A DNA stretch of 64,000 bases from Orthonyx spaldingii (taxonomy: Eukaryota > Chordata > Aves > Passeriformes > Orthonychidae): assembly GCA_013397795.1 (NCBI GenBank), contig VZTJ01005217.1, positions 816,652 through 880,651 of the forward strand, given 5' to 3'. Of this stretch, positions 50,001 through 61,400 are shown piece after piece; position 1 is the first letter of the stretch, and each line of letters opens with the position of its first letter. The notes under the pieces are model-generated. The model did no database searches and was not told where the DNA came from. It saw only the letters and a list, made by a program, of their open reading frames with translations. Both the position numbers and the translations under genes were made by a program.

Positions 50001-51748
50001 GCTGATGACTTATTTATTTAAACTCCAGTGGGACAGATTTGGCTTCCCTTCTGTCTGTCATAGAGAGGGCACTGCAGAACATCAGACAGAGTGTTCTTGC
50101 TCCTGGGTTATTCCAGCTGCTGTCCCAACATCTGGACAGCTTCAAACACTAACATTCCCAGGGCTGTCAAAGTTTTGGAACCTTAACCAAAACGGAAAGA
50201 GTTTGGATGTTACCCCTGTTCACATCAAAGCTGCTTGGGGAATTCTTCTGTATGTAAGTGCTACCCAAAGAGTCTTTCCCAACCCACACACCTACACTGA
50301 AAGCATATTTGCACTCCAGAACTGCCTAAAGCCCACCCATTGCAGAAGGAATGTGGGTGGTCTCAAAAATAGCACAAATCCTTTATTAACCACTGAACTA
50401 AAGCTGTTGCCAGGACACACTATTTTTCATACTCCAAATGACTGCTGAAATGAAATAAGGAGGCCTATGAATAAACACACAGCTGCTGAAGCAGGAACAG
50501 CACCTGCACACCCTGAGCTTTTATCCATCCAAGTGTTGTGCCCATGAATGGAGCAATTCCATCAGCTGATGATCCGCACGCTGATTGGGGTTTGCAATAT
50601 GAGTAAATGTGCAGAACGAGAGTGTGGTTTTGCAAACAGAGTTTCTTGTCAGCTGAAAATTTAGCCTGGGACTGTTCTTCACAACATCTTTACAAACTCA
50701 GTTGGGAACAGCAGCAAGAAACAAAGTCAGGATTTTTCAGTAGCAGCCCCCTTTTAACATGATGCATGCTGCTCTGTGACTGTTTATACTAAAACCAAAA
50801 AGCAGAGAAAACATTTCCCTTGAATTTGAAGTTAACAAAAAGCCTTCACATCTATTAGAAGCATTAAAAAAAACCAATCTGGATAAAAAGGAATTCAAAC
50901 AATATTGTATGAAAAGGCAAAAAGAATGAACCTGTACCTCTTTCACTCAAAGGACTTAATCTGCCAAATTAAGCAAAATTAATTTTTATTACACAAAATA
51001 GTACCTAGCAGTCTTGAGCTTTTGTTTACACAATGTAAACTGTTCCCACACTGAAGGTATTTGTCATGCCTTGTGTTGGTGTATAGTACTCTAAGGAGGT
51101 ATTGAAAAAAAATCTCATTTCAGGAATTATATTAAAAACAAACAAACAAACAAACAACCCCAGGACTGATTTGGTCTCTAGTGGAGTTTTCTTGCCATTG
51201 TTTTGTTTTTCAGAGGGACCAACACATAGAATTCAAACGTAAAAAGGAAACACCTGAGCTAAAGAAACTGGAAATAATACTCAGCCAAGTTTTAAGGCAA
51301 CAAGCAGCACTGACCTGCTCCCGGGCAGCACTGGCTCCATCGGTCGTGCCTCGCACCACAGGCTCTTGGGCTGCTCTGCATAGAGCAGTGAGGACTGGCA
51401 GTGCAGTGTCAGAGGGGACAGATGGCCAGGAGCAGACCACAGAGCACTGGGGCTGGAGGTTTGCCTCGCAGTCACGCTCTCTGGATCCCCAAAATTGCTG
51501 GCAATGTTGTAATTCACCATGGCAGGGCTGCAGAATGCCATTGCAGAATAGTCATGTCTGTTTTCCATGTAGGATGAGGGAATGTAGACTGGGCTGTGTT
51601 CTGCTGTCAGCGTGGACTGATTGCAGCTGTAGGGGACTGGAGAGATGACACCAGCAGGTGAATTTTTAATTTCTGTTTTATTGCATCCAATATCCTGAAG
51701 TGGCAGCAGCTGAGAAAAGTCCTTGTGAGAAGATGTGCACAGGGACAT
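22860..51748 (-). CDS. ESR2: ESR2, estrogen receptor beta, complete coding region in 8 exons
   Basis: ESR2 is a nuclear receptor that binds estradiol and estrogen response elements as a dimer and regulates transcription. Exons in transcript order: 51748-51315, 47120-46954, 44174-44058, 35270-34971, 30373-30235, 27655-27522, 25280-25106, 23049-22860. Total 1656 nt = 551 residues plus TAA, and all phases agree. Layout: N-terminal A/B domain 1 to about 170; C4 zinc fingers with Cys171/174/188/191 and Cys207/213/223/226; P-box CEGCKA 188-193; hinge about 240-285; ligand-binding domain to about 520; short F domain to 551. Ligand contacts Glu327, Arg368 and His495 match human Glu305, Arg346 and His475. 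Helix 12 ([10 protein letters not shown], 506-515) is intact. Exon lengths of 300, 139 and 134 nt equal my memory of human exons. ESR1 is excluded by the A/B domain and the SYNE2 synteny. Confidence 0.97.
25106..25280 (-). CDS. ESR2: ESR2 exon, ligand-binding domain helices 9-11
   Basis: Acceptor TGGTTAG and donor GTACAG give 175 nt, phase 1 to 2. From memory, this is two codons shorter than human exon 7, in the variable loop [13 protein letters not shown]. Peptide [17 protein letters not shown] runs to [14 protein letters not shown] at helix 11. The donor departs from consensus at +4 to +6 and an open frame runs through it (see findings). Confidence 0.96.
25838..25926. repeat. A/C-only low-complexity block (CAA and CAAAA units)
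   Basis: The + strand is built almost entirely of A and C in CAA, CAAAA and CCAAAA units. In the ESR2 transcript it reads as a U/G-rich run of UUG and UUUUG units. It lies in ESR2 intron 6. No period is strict enough to call a clean microsatellite. Confidence 0.85.
26291..26765 (-). mobile_element. CR1 LINE fragment, distinct subfamily
   Basis: On the minus strand the ORF2 tail reads [20 protein letters not shown] and [16 protein letters not shown]. The 3' end is ggttctatgattctg-like at 26291-26306. It differs from the other copies in its GLKLHQG lead-in, suggesting another subfamily. The left part of the element includes the ctggacaggctggattgatg segment near 26700. It is sense with respect to ESR2. 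Confidence 0.88.
27522..27655 (-). CDS. ESR2: ESR2 exon, ligand-binding domain helices 7-8
   Basis: Acceptor TTCCATAG and donor GTGAGT give 134 nt, phase 2 to 1. Peptide [20 protein letters not shown] is followed by [20 protein letters not shown]. The sequence is typical ER-beta with no missing residues. Confidence 0.97.
28765..29130 (+). mobile_element. CR1 LINE fragment, well preserved
   Basis: Open ORF2 tail: [20 protein letters not shown] followed by [20 protein letters not shown]. It ends in taaggtcccttccaacctaa and a decayed terminal repeat. Being more intact than most copies here, it is likely one of the younger insertions. Antisense to ESR2, in intron 5. Confidence 0.92.
30235..30373 (-). 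CDS. ESR2: ESR2 exon, ligand-binding domain helices 4-6
   Basis: Acceptor ACTTTAG and donor GTAAGG give 139 nt, phase 1 to 2. Peptide [20 protein letters not shown] is followed by [20 protein letters not shown]. Arg368 in LMWRS contacts the ligand A-ring; the helix 3-5 signature of nuclear receptors is intact. Confidence 0.97.
30374..34970. other. ESR2 intron 4
   Basis: 4.6 kb with one CR1 copy (30675-30926). Otherwise AT-rich unique-looking sequence with A runs (31027-31036, 31067-31074). No exon, RNA gene or other mobile element recognised. Confidence 0.6.
30675..30926 (+). mobile_element. CR1 LINE 3' fragment with intact terminal repeat
   Basis: Runs from the attgtgagggtgaggtactg segment through taaggtcccttctgacccaa to a terminal run attccatgattctatgattc. 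The terminal ATTCTATG-type repeat is characteristic of a complete CR1 3' end. It includes an internal duplication of 'ctgggagtgttcaagac' type (30765-30795). Antisense to ESR2, 0.3 kb upstream of exon 5. Confidence 0.9.
34971..35270 (-). CDS. ESR2: ESR2 exon encoding hinge and start of ligand-binding domain
   Basis: Acceptor TCACACCAG and donor GTAAGA give 300 nt, phase 1-1. Peptide [20 protein letters not shown] is the basic hinge. It runs through [20 protein letters not shown] to [17 protein letters not shown], which carries ligand contact Glu327. The exon is conspicuously CpG- and GC-rich compared with the other ESR2 exons. Confidence 0.97.
35271..44057. other. ESR2 intron 3
   Basis: 8.8 kb, the longest intron between ESR2 coding exons. 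It contains an LTR fragment adjacent to exon 4 (35380-35845). The rest (35846-44057) is AT-rich with no recognised exon, RNA gene or further mobile element. Short open frames on both strands (for example 40658-41149) show no domain. Confidence 0.6.
35380..35845 (+). mobile_element. Truncated solo LTR of an avian endogenous retrovirus
   Basis: Resembles a bird LTR type that I recall: ctccgcccgggggaggagcc, a TATA-like ggatataatctg at 35528-35539, then gagcaaccccaccaccattc and an aactagtacaca 3' end. There is no internal viral gene sequence. The left end is not clearly the TG terminus, so it is probably 5' truncated. It lies antisense to ESR2, about 110 bp from the exon 4 acceptor. Confidence 0.7.
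44058..44174 (-). CDS. ESR2: ESR2 exon encoding second zinc finger
   Basis: Acceptor GCTGCAG and donor GTGAGT give 117 nt, phase 1-1. Peptide [20 protein letters not shown] is followed by [18 protein letters not shown]. It contains the four ligands of finger 2 and the D-box region used for dimerisation. Symmetric phase means skipping would delete finger 2 in frame. Confidence 0.97.
46954..47120 (-). CDS. ESR2: ESR2 exon encoding first zinc finger
   Basis: Acceptor TTCTATCAG and donor GTAGGA give 167 nt, phase 2 to 1. It encodes [16 protein letters not shown], then [20 protein letters not shown] and [13 protein letters not shown]. All four zinc ligands of finger 1 and the DNA-reading P-box are present. 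Confidence 0.97.
49812..49908 (+). mobile_element. Very short CR1 3' end
   Basis: About 95 bp reading caagcaacccggtctagggg then aaggtgtccctgcccacagc and gatgatctctgagacccctt, ending attctgtgaac. It is a diverged copy of the last hundred bases of CR1. Antisense to ESR2. Confidence 0.8.
51136..51159. repeat. (AAAC)n microsatellite
   Basis: About five to six AAAC units, 155 bp from the end of the first ESR2 coding exon, on the intron side. Short and probably weakly polymorphic. Confidence 0.8.
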
Positions 51749-51787
51749 TTTGAAGCAAGATTGAAGAGTGCTGTTTAAATATTCATC
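51315..51787 (-). CDS. ESR2: ESR2 first coding exon: 39-nt 5'UTR plus A/B domain
   Basis: Acceptor on the minus strand is a long T tract then CATCTTAG, placing the exon start at 51787. The ATG at 51748-51746 sits in CAAAATGT with A at -3, an adequate Kozak context. It opens [20 protein letters not shown], which I recall as the avian ER-beta N terminus. 434 coding nt end in phase 2 at donor GTCAGT. The domain is Ser/Pro/Tyr-rich and includes [18 protein letters not shown], typical of the AF-1 region. More 5' exons must exist upstream, beyond this acceptor. Confidence 0.95.
51775..51786 (-). promoter_or_regulatory. ESR2: Short uORF in ESR2 5'UTR (ATG + 2 codons + TAA)
   Basis: On the transcript, ATG at 51786-51784 begins one base inside the exon and reads Met-Asn-Ile-stop (TAA 51777-51775). 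It ends 26 nt before the main ATG. The start context depends on the last bases of the upstream exon, which is not identified, so its strength cannot be judged. Confidence 0.6.
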
Positions 51788-54700
51788 CTAAGATGATAAA
51801 GAATAAAAAAAAAAAAAGAAGTAAAAAGTAAGAAAACTCTGCATTAAGTCTTTTCTATAAAAGAAAAAAGGAACTCGTTAACCAGAAAACATAAAAATGT
51901 CTCGTTAAAACAGATTGCACACCAAATGCACTTACATAATCAATGTACAAATTTACTACCTTTAAGAAAAAGAAAGCTTTCTAGAGCATCCTTTAAAATA
52001 AAGGCTAAAACACACATTGAGTTCAGACTCCCTTAAAAAATAATAATAATTTTAAGAAGAAAACTATTTGAGGCCTGCCTGAAACAAAGATGAGGGTGAT
52101 GTCTTGGATCTTAATCAGTTACAACCAGGTAAAACTGCTCTGTATCAGAGACAAAATTACCCCGAGATCCACAGGTATGGAGGAGAAATCAATTCTCTTT
52201 ATAACAACTCACCATCTCCTCCTGTAACTGCACTACAGTCTTCAGCCTTGTTGTACTTCAGGGTGCTTCCCTTTTCCATCACAAACATATAACAGCAGCT
52301 GTTTTGAAAACAGACACACACACATGCATATCCCCTATACCTTCCAAATCCAGAACTCCACTGCACATCCCTCTACACAGAGGAGGAAGACAGGTAGTGG
52401 ATGTCAGCAAGCAGTGCAACTTCATCACTGAGAGGTCCCTGGATATGGCACCTCTGAACAGAGCCATTAGAAAAGTAGAAGTCATAAAATGCAGATAATT
52501 TTCAAAGCTGACAGCACAACTCGAGTGATTTCATAAGATTCAGAAGTTTTACAATTCCCTGCCACTCTCCATCCCCATCCCAACTACCCCCCATCTTTCT
52601 CCCATCTGACTCAGCTATCAAAACAAAGACCTTAAACTGCCCACAGTAAATACTCTTTGCCAGATTTAGGTATGTACAAACTATTTAAGAGAGAAAAGAA
52701 TTTTGAAAAGAAAAAAAAAAGCCCACCAAAATTATCCTCCTAAAATGGATGCCTGTCCTGGAAGCATTATTTTACAGTAGCATTTAAAAACTATTTTTTC
52801 TTTATTTTTCACCAAGAGTTTCATCTGCAATTCATTCCAGCTCTGAAGACAGACCTAGTTTGCAATTTAAAACAATTCTGTATCCAAAACAGCAAGTTCC
52901 AGCCCCTTGAACTGATATTGTGATGTACTTTTACATATGGTAATAAGATCCTAACACGAGAAACCACAGGATAACTACATATTCACCCACAGCTTTGCTA
53001 TTCCACAAGTGGCCAAGGTATAGATTCTAAATGTTCTTACCTTTTTTTGCCTCACATGACCATAAAACAAGATGAGGAAGATTCAAGCACAGGTTTGTTG
53101 AAGTACCAGCAACCTCCCTGTCCCCAAAGTTCTCAGCCAGATGGCATTTTTAGTATGCCACCTTGGGGCATTGATACATTTTTCTCCTCTAGGGCGAGGA
53201 TTGAGAGTAGAAACATTAACAAAAAATGTAAGAAATAGTCTTTTTGACTAAAATGGATAGTTGAGAGTCCATCCTTCCTCCTCGCTCTGCACTCTGGCGA
53301 TGGAACTGAAGATATATGTAGAAATAACCAGAAACTCATTTAAATCAGTTCAGGCACTTTAGTCCCAGCTGCTATTTTTTCCTTAGTGGGAAACAGGAAA
53401 ATGAGATATCTCAGCAGCTGTTTGTGTCCAGCAGTTCTTGGACTGGAACTCCAGAGCAACCAAAGCAGGGGATTCTGACCTCACTCCTCACACAATCTGC
53501 ACACTTCATCTACCCCCACCAGATGCTCCACAGCCTCCTCTAGGAAAAACCAGGCATTGTGCAAACTTTACTGCAAAAAGAACACTGACAAACCCAAAGG
53601 TGCTTTCACTCCCAGATTATGGGATGAGTAACATTTTAGAAGCAAATGATGGAACAAAAGAATTATCATAGGAGTATTTTCAGGGGTTACTATGAGTGGG
53701 CCCAGTGAGCACACTGGATTCAACACACACTGAAAGATCCAGTGGAAGCAAAGCTGTATTCCCCTTGCAATCTCAGAGGCTGCAGGTATTCAGGATGGAC
53801 ATGGACACTCTGCCAGAGCATCTGGAACATCCAGCAAAAGCTGTCTGTGCTCACCTTGTACCTCTGCCTTCTTTGGAAGGGCACACAGTGCAGGGGAACC
53901 CCAAACCCTTCGGAGAGAAGGACCTGAGCAGTGTTACAGCAACATCTCTGTTACAGTCAGCCACAGACATTCTGCTGTGATAGCTTTTGCAGCAGGCAAC
54001 TGGCTGTGTAGTTTCCCTCAGCATTTAGCAAATAAATGTTTGTATGCTGTAGAAGCAGAGAGAACACAGAGCTGCTACTACAAAATTTTATGAACAGAAA
54101 TCAGCTGAGATTTGAGCAATGTTTTTCTGCAGAGGAAATCCACTAATGTGTGTGTGCAGGGTAACTGCATGTTTAGCAGAAGGAGATAGTGTCTCCAAAG
54201 GGCAACATACAGTATTTAGAAACAAACACAGAAGTTACCAGAAGCAAGAGTGAAGCTTGTTTCAGGGGTAGGAGTTCACACAAACGTAAGAGGTCAGTAC
54301 AGCCTTCCTGAAAAACACATTGCTCATGACTTATTTACAAGAGAAGGAGATGCTGGGGTCCAGCAGGTTAAAGAAAACTGTACTCATGGTCTTCAGCAGG
54401 CTGTAATGTAGTGAAAAAATAACAGCATTGACCTGAGATTATTAACCTGGGTAGCAGAAACAGTTTAGCCACAGTAACTATGGATCTACATGAGATCACG
54501 TTGGTCATGTTTCTTTACACCCAGAGAATTTAAAATGAGAAGCCCAGAGCCTCATAAATAAAGTGAAAGTGCTGAAATTATGCATTATTGCTCAGAAGCT
54601 CCTAAAAATTGGCTGCGGGACTGTGAAGTTGTCTCTTAAAGAAGGACTGAAGACTGAAGGAAACAGATCTCAAGATCTGAGACTGGAGAAAAGAAACTCC

Positions 54701-55274
54701 ATAAACACCAGTCCCTCAGAAGGAAGCACAACTACATTTAATAAAAGGATTACAGTAAGTAGTGCAATAGGCTAATAAATTTATTCTATCCTAGTATAAT
54801 GTCCTCATATCTTAAATACTACCCACTAAACAGAAATTAACTACTTCCTAAAGTGAACTCCTGTCCCAACACTCCCTTTTACTCTAAAGAAAGATTTTAA
54901 AAGCAGGATTCAATGATAAAGCACATTATTTAGATGCAGTCTACCACCCCTGCATTAGATCTGTACCAGACACAGAAACAAAACAGGTGTCTATTATTTT
55001 TATACTCCAGTCTCCTGGGAGTCTGCAAATGTTTCAATCCACTGAAGCCAGTTTAGCTTAGTGAGATATTCAACAACTGAAATGCCATTATTAAGTAAAC
55101 AATAGTCATTCTGGCCAGTTCCTTGAGTAACACTTACCATTCACAAATCTAAGACACTATGGGCAGGATTCACTTCTGACATAAAACAGCTTCATTAGCT
55201 CCAGTACCCAGAGGATGACACCACTATCCACGAGGATGCAGGGAAAAAAAGGAATGTTATCAATGTTCTCCACC

Positions 55275-55375
55275 AAAAAAAAAAAAAAAAAAAAATAGGT
55301 TTNNNNNNNNNNNNNNNNNNNNNNNNNNNAGAAATGTTTACAATTTTCTAGCCAAAAAAAAAAAAAAAAAAAAAA
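55275..55375. other. Assembly gap (27 N at 55303-55329) flanked by near-duplicate poly-A tracts
   Basis: 21 A then taggttt immediately precedes the N run; 22 A then ttaggttt follows it 24 bases later. The two flanks are nearly the same local sequence, so this is either a true short duplication or a failed join across one poly-A tract. Confidence 0.9.
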
Positions 55376-56459
55376 TTAGGTTTCTTGCCCTTGAACAACT
55401 CTACAACAACTGAATGTATCTTGAGAGTCACCATGCAAGACACACCAGATGAGGCACAAGAACTGGTTTAGATGTCACAGTCAAACAGACACATGGGTAA
55501 ATAATTAAGCCATCTGACGTATTTCAACAAACTCAAAAGCAACTTATTGCACAGTACCTATACCAAGAACCTCTTTGAAAGCCTTGTGTGAAAAAAACTT
55601 TTTGTTTTGTTTTGTGGTTGTTTGGGTTTTTTTATTGTTTTGGAAAGGGGAAAAATGGGTAGACAGGGCAGGGGGCCTGCTTGAGAACATAACACAATAG
55701 CTTTTCCTAGAAAAGTACAACACTTCAAAAAGAAAGGGAGTGATGGATGTTCTCAAGCACCCTTCCATCAACACACACTACAACATGCTTAGAATTTTAT
55801 ATATATTTTGAGCAAAGACTTTTTGCAATAGAGAATCAAGATGACCTTTTTCTCTGCTAGGCTTAAAGTGCAATCATTCTGCCTTTGGGTTTAATAGAGG
55901 TGATTCAGCAAGCATGCATTCCACCACCCCACAGCCAAAGATCCTCAGTCATCCTGCAGAGCATTCTATTAATATTCTGTTAAGTTACATTTTACACAAC
56001 TCACTGCAACAAGAAACTGAATCATCTTCTGGAAATTAAAGGAAAGTCATTCCTGATGCGTAAGATGATACTCGTGCTTCGGGTTTTGTGAAAAACTTAT
56101 TACTCATTAAACACAGCAGTGCCAGATATTGCCAACAGAAGGCAGGCAAGTAAACAAGTTTATTATTACCTGAGAAGGACTGGATGCAACAAGTAGGGGA
56201 GAGATAGGGAAGCAAAATGCAAACACAGCTATCTGTCCAGACTTCAGATATTGTACTCATTCCTGCAAAATTAATAACCTGTTCTCAATGACATCAAGAC
56301 CTACTCTGAATAAAATATTGCAGCTCAAGAGCACACAGGAAAGACTTAAGCAAAACGAGCTCTCTTTAGCCTGTGTTAGCCTCTGAGTTACTCAGGACAC
56401 TGACAACTCCTAGATTATTCTAAACATTTATAAATACATTTCAGGGCTCAATGAATATG

Positions 56460-56760
56460 ACATGGGGGCACCAAAGGAATTGGATTTGTTCCACTAGAGG
56501 AATACACAACTTCAGCCTTCTACCCCCTGAAGTGGAATTACAAAGAAAAGAAATCCAGACTCTTTATAAAGAAAGTGCACAGATCAGGACAAGAGATCAC
56601 AGTCAGAAGCCGGTTTAAGAGAAATTCCAATAGAACATATGAAAAATTCTGCAGAGTGAGAATTAAGTGCAGAAACAGGATACCCAAAAAGGCTGTGAAA
56701 TCCCTATCTTTGGAGAGATTTAAAAAAGACTCAGGATGCTGAATTAGTTGCTCTCTAGAT
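56460..56760 (+). mobile_element. Diverged CR1 remnant
   Basis: Scattered CR1 landmarks in order: a ggatttgttcc segment, tgcagaaacaggatacccaa, ggctgtgaaatccctatctt and tggagagatttaaaaaagac. These match an older CR1 subfamily with heavy decay. The boundaries are approximate. Confidence 0.55.
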
Positions 56761-57829
56761 TTCTCTTCCCATTACCAGAGGCATTCATAGCAGAGGAAAT
56801 TCCATTTTACCTGTGCTGGAAAGAATGAGGTGTATCAAAGGATCATGGACACTGGCCACTTTGTCACCTTTGTTAAAGAAGGTAGGAGCTGTGGGTCCTG
56901 CCCAAAGACAACCAACATTGAACACTTCATGTTGCACAAAACCAGCTGCCTTGCATACACTACAACGGCATTAGTTCAATAGAAGGTATCCATAGAATTG
57001 GAAAATATTTTCAGATCTCAGTTCAAACTAGAGTTAAGTCTTGACTTTACCTGTTTTTAGCCTTTGAATTTGTAGACCATTAAAATGTTACCAGACCTGA
57101 GAGTTGATTTAAGTTTTCTATGATTTGCATCTCTTATGTTTCATAGACTTAGGGATTCAGACACCAGATATTAAAAGCCACTGTCCTGCTCAAGAACACA
57201 AATGCAAACTGAGACACACTAGCTCCTTTACTCTCCGTGTAATTATTCCAAAGTACAGTGGGGTCTTTTTGATCAAAAAGAATATTTGCGTTTCAGCATG
57301 AAAATTTTAGTGTGTTCCATTAGAAAAGAAACATCTATTAAAACTATTACACAAGTAGCAATTGCAAGGATCCATCTGAGGATTTTGTAATCGTGCCTCA
57401 ATCCACAGCAGTATTGTGGCAGAAGCCAGTACAAAGAATAGCCCCCTTGGCCAGTAAGAACTTCATTATTAAATAAAAGCATCTCTCTCTGATGCAAGAA
57501 AGGAAGGGAAGAGCAGCCCAGGGATTTAGATTCTCATGGAGCTGGGATGTGCATCTGTACCCAGCATCTCTGAAGCACACTTGAGTCTCTCAGCACATAC
57601 CAATGATGAAGCTAATTCTTAAAAAAATTATTTTTGTTCTGATGACCAGACCATAGTTCTGTACCAACAGCATGGAATACACCAGTTCCTTGGATCCAGG
57701 AGTAATTAATTCCTTCAATCATCTCATTTCTCTCTTAATGATGGTGTCCTAGAGCAAATGTACATGTGCCTCCCTCCACTCCATTCCTTTCTAGTCATTT
57801 GCAAAGCGTGTATTCATAAAATTCTAGCT

Positions 57830-58445
57830 GAATCTATGAATGGCCTGGCTTGGAAGGGACCTTAAAGATCAATCTTGTTCCAACCCCCCCAGCCATGGGC
57901 AGGGACACATTCCATGAGACCAGGCTGCTCAGAGCTCCATCCAACCTGGCTTTGAACACTCCCAGGGATGTGGCATCCACAGTTTCTCTGGGCAACCTGT
58001 GCCAGTGCCTCACCACCACCCCACAGGAAATAATTTCTTCCTAATATTCAATCTAAACTGGCTCTCTTTCACTTTGAAGCCATTCCCTCTTGTCCTGTCA
58101 GTATACATCCTCATAAAAAGTCCCTCTCCATCTCTCTTGAAGCCCCTTTAGGTACTGGAAGGTAGTGGAGCTTTCTGTTCTCCAGGCTGTACAACCCCAG
58201 CTCTCTCAGCCTGTATTCACATGAGAGGTTCTCCAGCTCTCTGATGAATTTCATGGTCTCCTCTGGACTCACTCCATCTTATGTTCTTTGTCCTTCTTGT
58301 GTTGAGGATCCCAGAGATGGATGCAGCACTCCAGGTGGGCTTTCACAAGGGCAGAGCAGAGACGGCACCACAGGGCTTGGTGTTGTCAGCAGACTTGCTG
58401 AGGCGGCCCTAGATCCCACTGCCCATATCACCAACAAAGATGTTA
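57830..58445 (-). mobile_element. CR1 LINE fragment, longest copy in the window
   Basis: On the minus strand it ends with taaggtcccttccaagcc near 57853. The ORF2 tail reads RHWHRLPRETVDATSLGVFK and ARLDGALSSLVSWNVSLPMA. It extends leftwards in element terms through the tgcatccatctctgggatcc segment (about 58326-58307) to the gatatgggcagtgggatcta segment near 58420. It is sense with respect to ESR2. Confidence 0.9.
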
Positions 58446-61400
58446 GATAATTCCAGTCTGATGAGAAGCCCTGCTCAATCCTGTGCCCTCAACAAGGGAA
58501 AAAGCATATGGATAAAATGCCTTATTTTGCCCAGGAGAACTTTTACACAGCTTGGAGGGTTACTGAATAACTGTCTCTGTTATTGGCAGGGCATAGATGT
58601 GAGCTGGCAAAGGGATTTAGATTTTTTAACCCAAGTCAAGTTCTGTCTCTTTACTCTTACAACAAGTCAAAATCTCTTGTATTATAAATAAATTGGGGAA
58701 TGAAAATTCCACCTCATGTATTCACTTTTCCCACAGCAGTTTTCCCACTCAGGTCTGTGAGGATATACAGCAGCACACAGAGAGTAGAGCCTGCAGCAAT
58801 GAACTCATGCCAGACAGAAGTTTGAGAGGAAAGAGATGGTGGCTAAAAAAGTCAATATGTGAAGAAAAACAAGTAAATCAGGCCTTAGGGATAGAGCAGT
58901 AGTTGAAAATTCCTACACTCTCAGGGGAGATACAATCTTGTTTTCTGATAAAAGCAAAGATGGGAGACTTTCCCTGGAAGCAGCTGTCCTTCACTAGGCC
59001 TAAAGACCTGTGATAAAAGTCCTTTGGCCAATGGAGAAAAGAGTAAAGTCATTACTGCCCCTAAAACCTGTCCCCTGGCAATCTATAGGCAACAAGTTTG
59101 ATGTTGGGTAGACAAGTGGAACACATCCCCAGATGATGTGAACTCATTTATTCCTGCAGTTCATGCTCTACCACCCTGGCAGCTCTGACCTGCCATAGCT
59201 CCAAAAGACAGGGTGGGAGTTTCTGTTTGGCATGTACGTCGGGAAATGCAGGATCCATTTCTCCTGGCTAAGCAGACATGAGGCATTGGCTTTCCCTTGA
59301 GCATGCCATGCCTCAGGCTCCTCGAATGACCTCTTGTTTTGCGAGGCTGAGAAGCAATGGTGATAGCCAGAGCTGTCTGGCAAAAGAAAACCTACCTTGC
59401 ATAAATGCTGTCAGGGAATAATTTTTTCAGATGTCAGTGACATGAAGAGTGAAGAAAAAGCAGTGGACTTTTTCCTGTCAGACCAATTTGCAATATGCCT
59501 TATTCCACTTTCTCCTCCCCCAAATAAAATGGTATTATTAGCTGTGGGTTTTTTTCCAGACAGCCTCTTTACTATGCAAATGATTCATGCTATAGGATTA
59601 ATTTAGGAAGCCAAAGAGTAAATAAAAAGTGTAAAACTTTTGTCTTTTTAGTCATAAAACTTGAATAAGCAATCTATTCTATAATGGTATAGAAATGAAA
59701 TCTCTGTATGAATATGTACGAAATGCAGAACTCCTTTGGCTGCTTTTCTGGTTTTAGCTGTAATAAATTGATTTTCTTACTGGAATGTCTGTAAAAGACT
59801 ATTCCAATTGTATTAATTTTGTTGTGCATCTTCACCTTAACAGCAAATTCAAGACTAAATTTATCTTTGTCCCTGCAATCTTATTCTAACTTCTTTTTCA
59901 ATGCAGTTTTTTGATACCTGATTTTTGATGACTTAAAAGACTTACAAGCACCTAATAAATGAGTCGTTGTGCCTTTACTTTTGTCCACCATCACTAATTC
60001 ACTGACAGAGCACAGAAATCAAGGCATTGCTTATTCCTGCCTTTCAAGCTATGAAACACTCTTGTAATGCTGCACGAAATCCCAGGTCTGATATGTTTAC
60101 CACCATCCATAGGTAACAAAAGTTTGTGTATATGTTTTAGTCCCTTAAACAAAGAAAACTGTTCTGGATTTGTCTCATCATTAACCTAGACATGAAAACC
60201 TTTTATTGTGAGTAAAATCCTGTCTCAGCTGAGTCAGAATTTTGTTGATAATTCTCACAGATGGACACTTGTCTAACATACTAATTAAGACAAAACTGTA
60301 TTGTCCTCCTAGTCTTATTGAAACGAAATCTGAGAAATTATTCTGGGATTTCTGCTTTCTGAGCTTCTTATGTCCTGTCTCTCAAGGAATGGACCAATAA
60401 ACTCTTTTATGCGAATATTTCTTGCTGCTAGCAAAAGCATGCTGCAGATAGCTGAAGAAGAGCAAAAGTAGTGGATATAAAATCTGGTCAGCCCCTGGAT
60501 CACCATCCCTTGCCACTGTAAGCTCTTTGCTACTTTCACCTTTAAGCCAATATTTCAGAACCAAAACTAAAACTAAAAGTATTTAAAGAAATCATATATT
60601 AACTGGATTTATAGTTGTTTTAATTAATTTATTTTAATCCATTCTTGATAAGAGCATCATTATAGACACTCACACTGACTGACTTAACTGAAGACAATTC
60701 TGCAACTGCAACATTTTGAGAACACCTCTAAAACTATGAGCATTTTCTTTCTGTGGTATTTAAAGTTTTTCAGGTTATCAGCCAACAAATTCTCAAGGAT
60801 GTAAAATAGTTTGTGTGTTTCCACTTTCTCTGGCAATACTTGAAGCTGCATTTACTGATGCTCATTTACAGCACTGAAGAGATAAACTGCAAAGAAGTAT
60901 CAGATTTGCTCCATCCCTCCAGGTCCAAAATTTTTATTGTTATTTCTCCTTTGAAAGCCTGAGGAATCTGAGCTGTTCACTTACACAGACACAGAGTTAC
61001 CAGCCTGACAATGAAGACACTACAGCTGTCTTCCACTAACACTGTGTTACAGTCACTGTGTCTGCAAAAGATAAGTTACATCTTATTTTAAAAGGTACAG
61101 GAAAGTTCAGAAAGGAAAGCAAAAAGGAGGACAGCCACAGAGGAGTGATTCTGCTCTTGCACTTCGATCACAAACAGAAAGAAGAATTTCAATGAAGTTC
61201 TCAACTAGCAAATAAAAGTTCTAAAGTTTTAAATCAGAAATATAACATGTATTTGTTGCTTCAGTAAAAACACTCATCTTAGAATTCTCCCCCTCTTGTG
61301 GGGACAACAGATGAGCAAGGACTTTCAAGGATATGAATGAGGAAACACATTGCTGGTAACACTGAGCACATCAGAAGCAAATGGTAAATGACTATATGTT

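Larger units (their letters stand above)
44175..51314. other. ESR2 introns 1 and 2 (between first three coding exons)
   Basis: Introns 44175-46953 and 47121-51314. An A-rich block (44679-44702), a short CR1 3' end (49812-49908) and an AAAC run (51136-51159) are present. No other gene or repeat is recognised. Confidence 0.6.
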
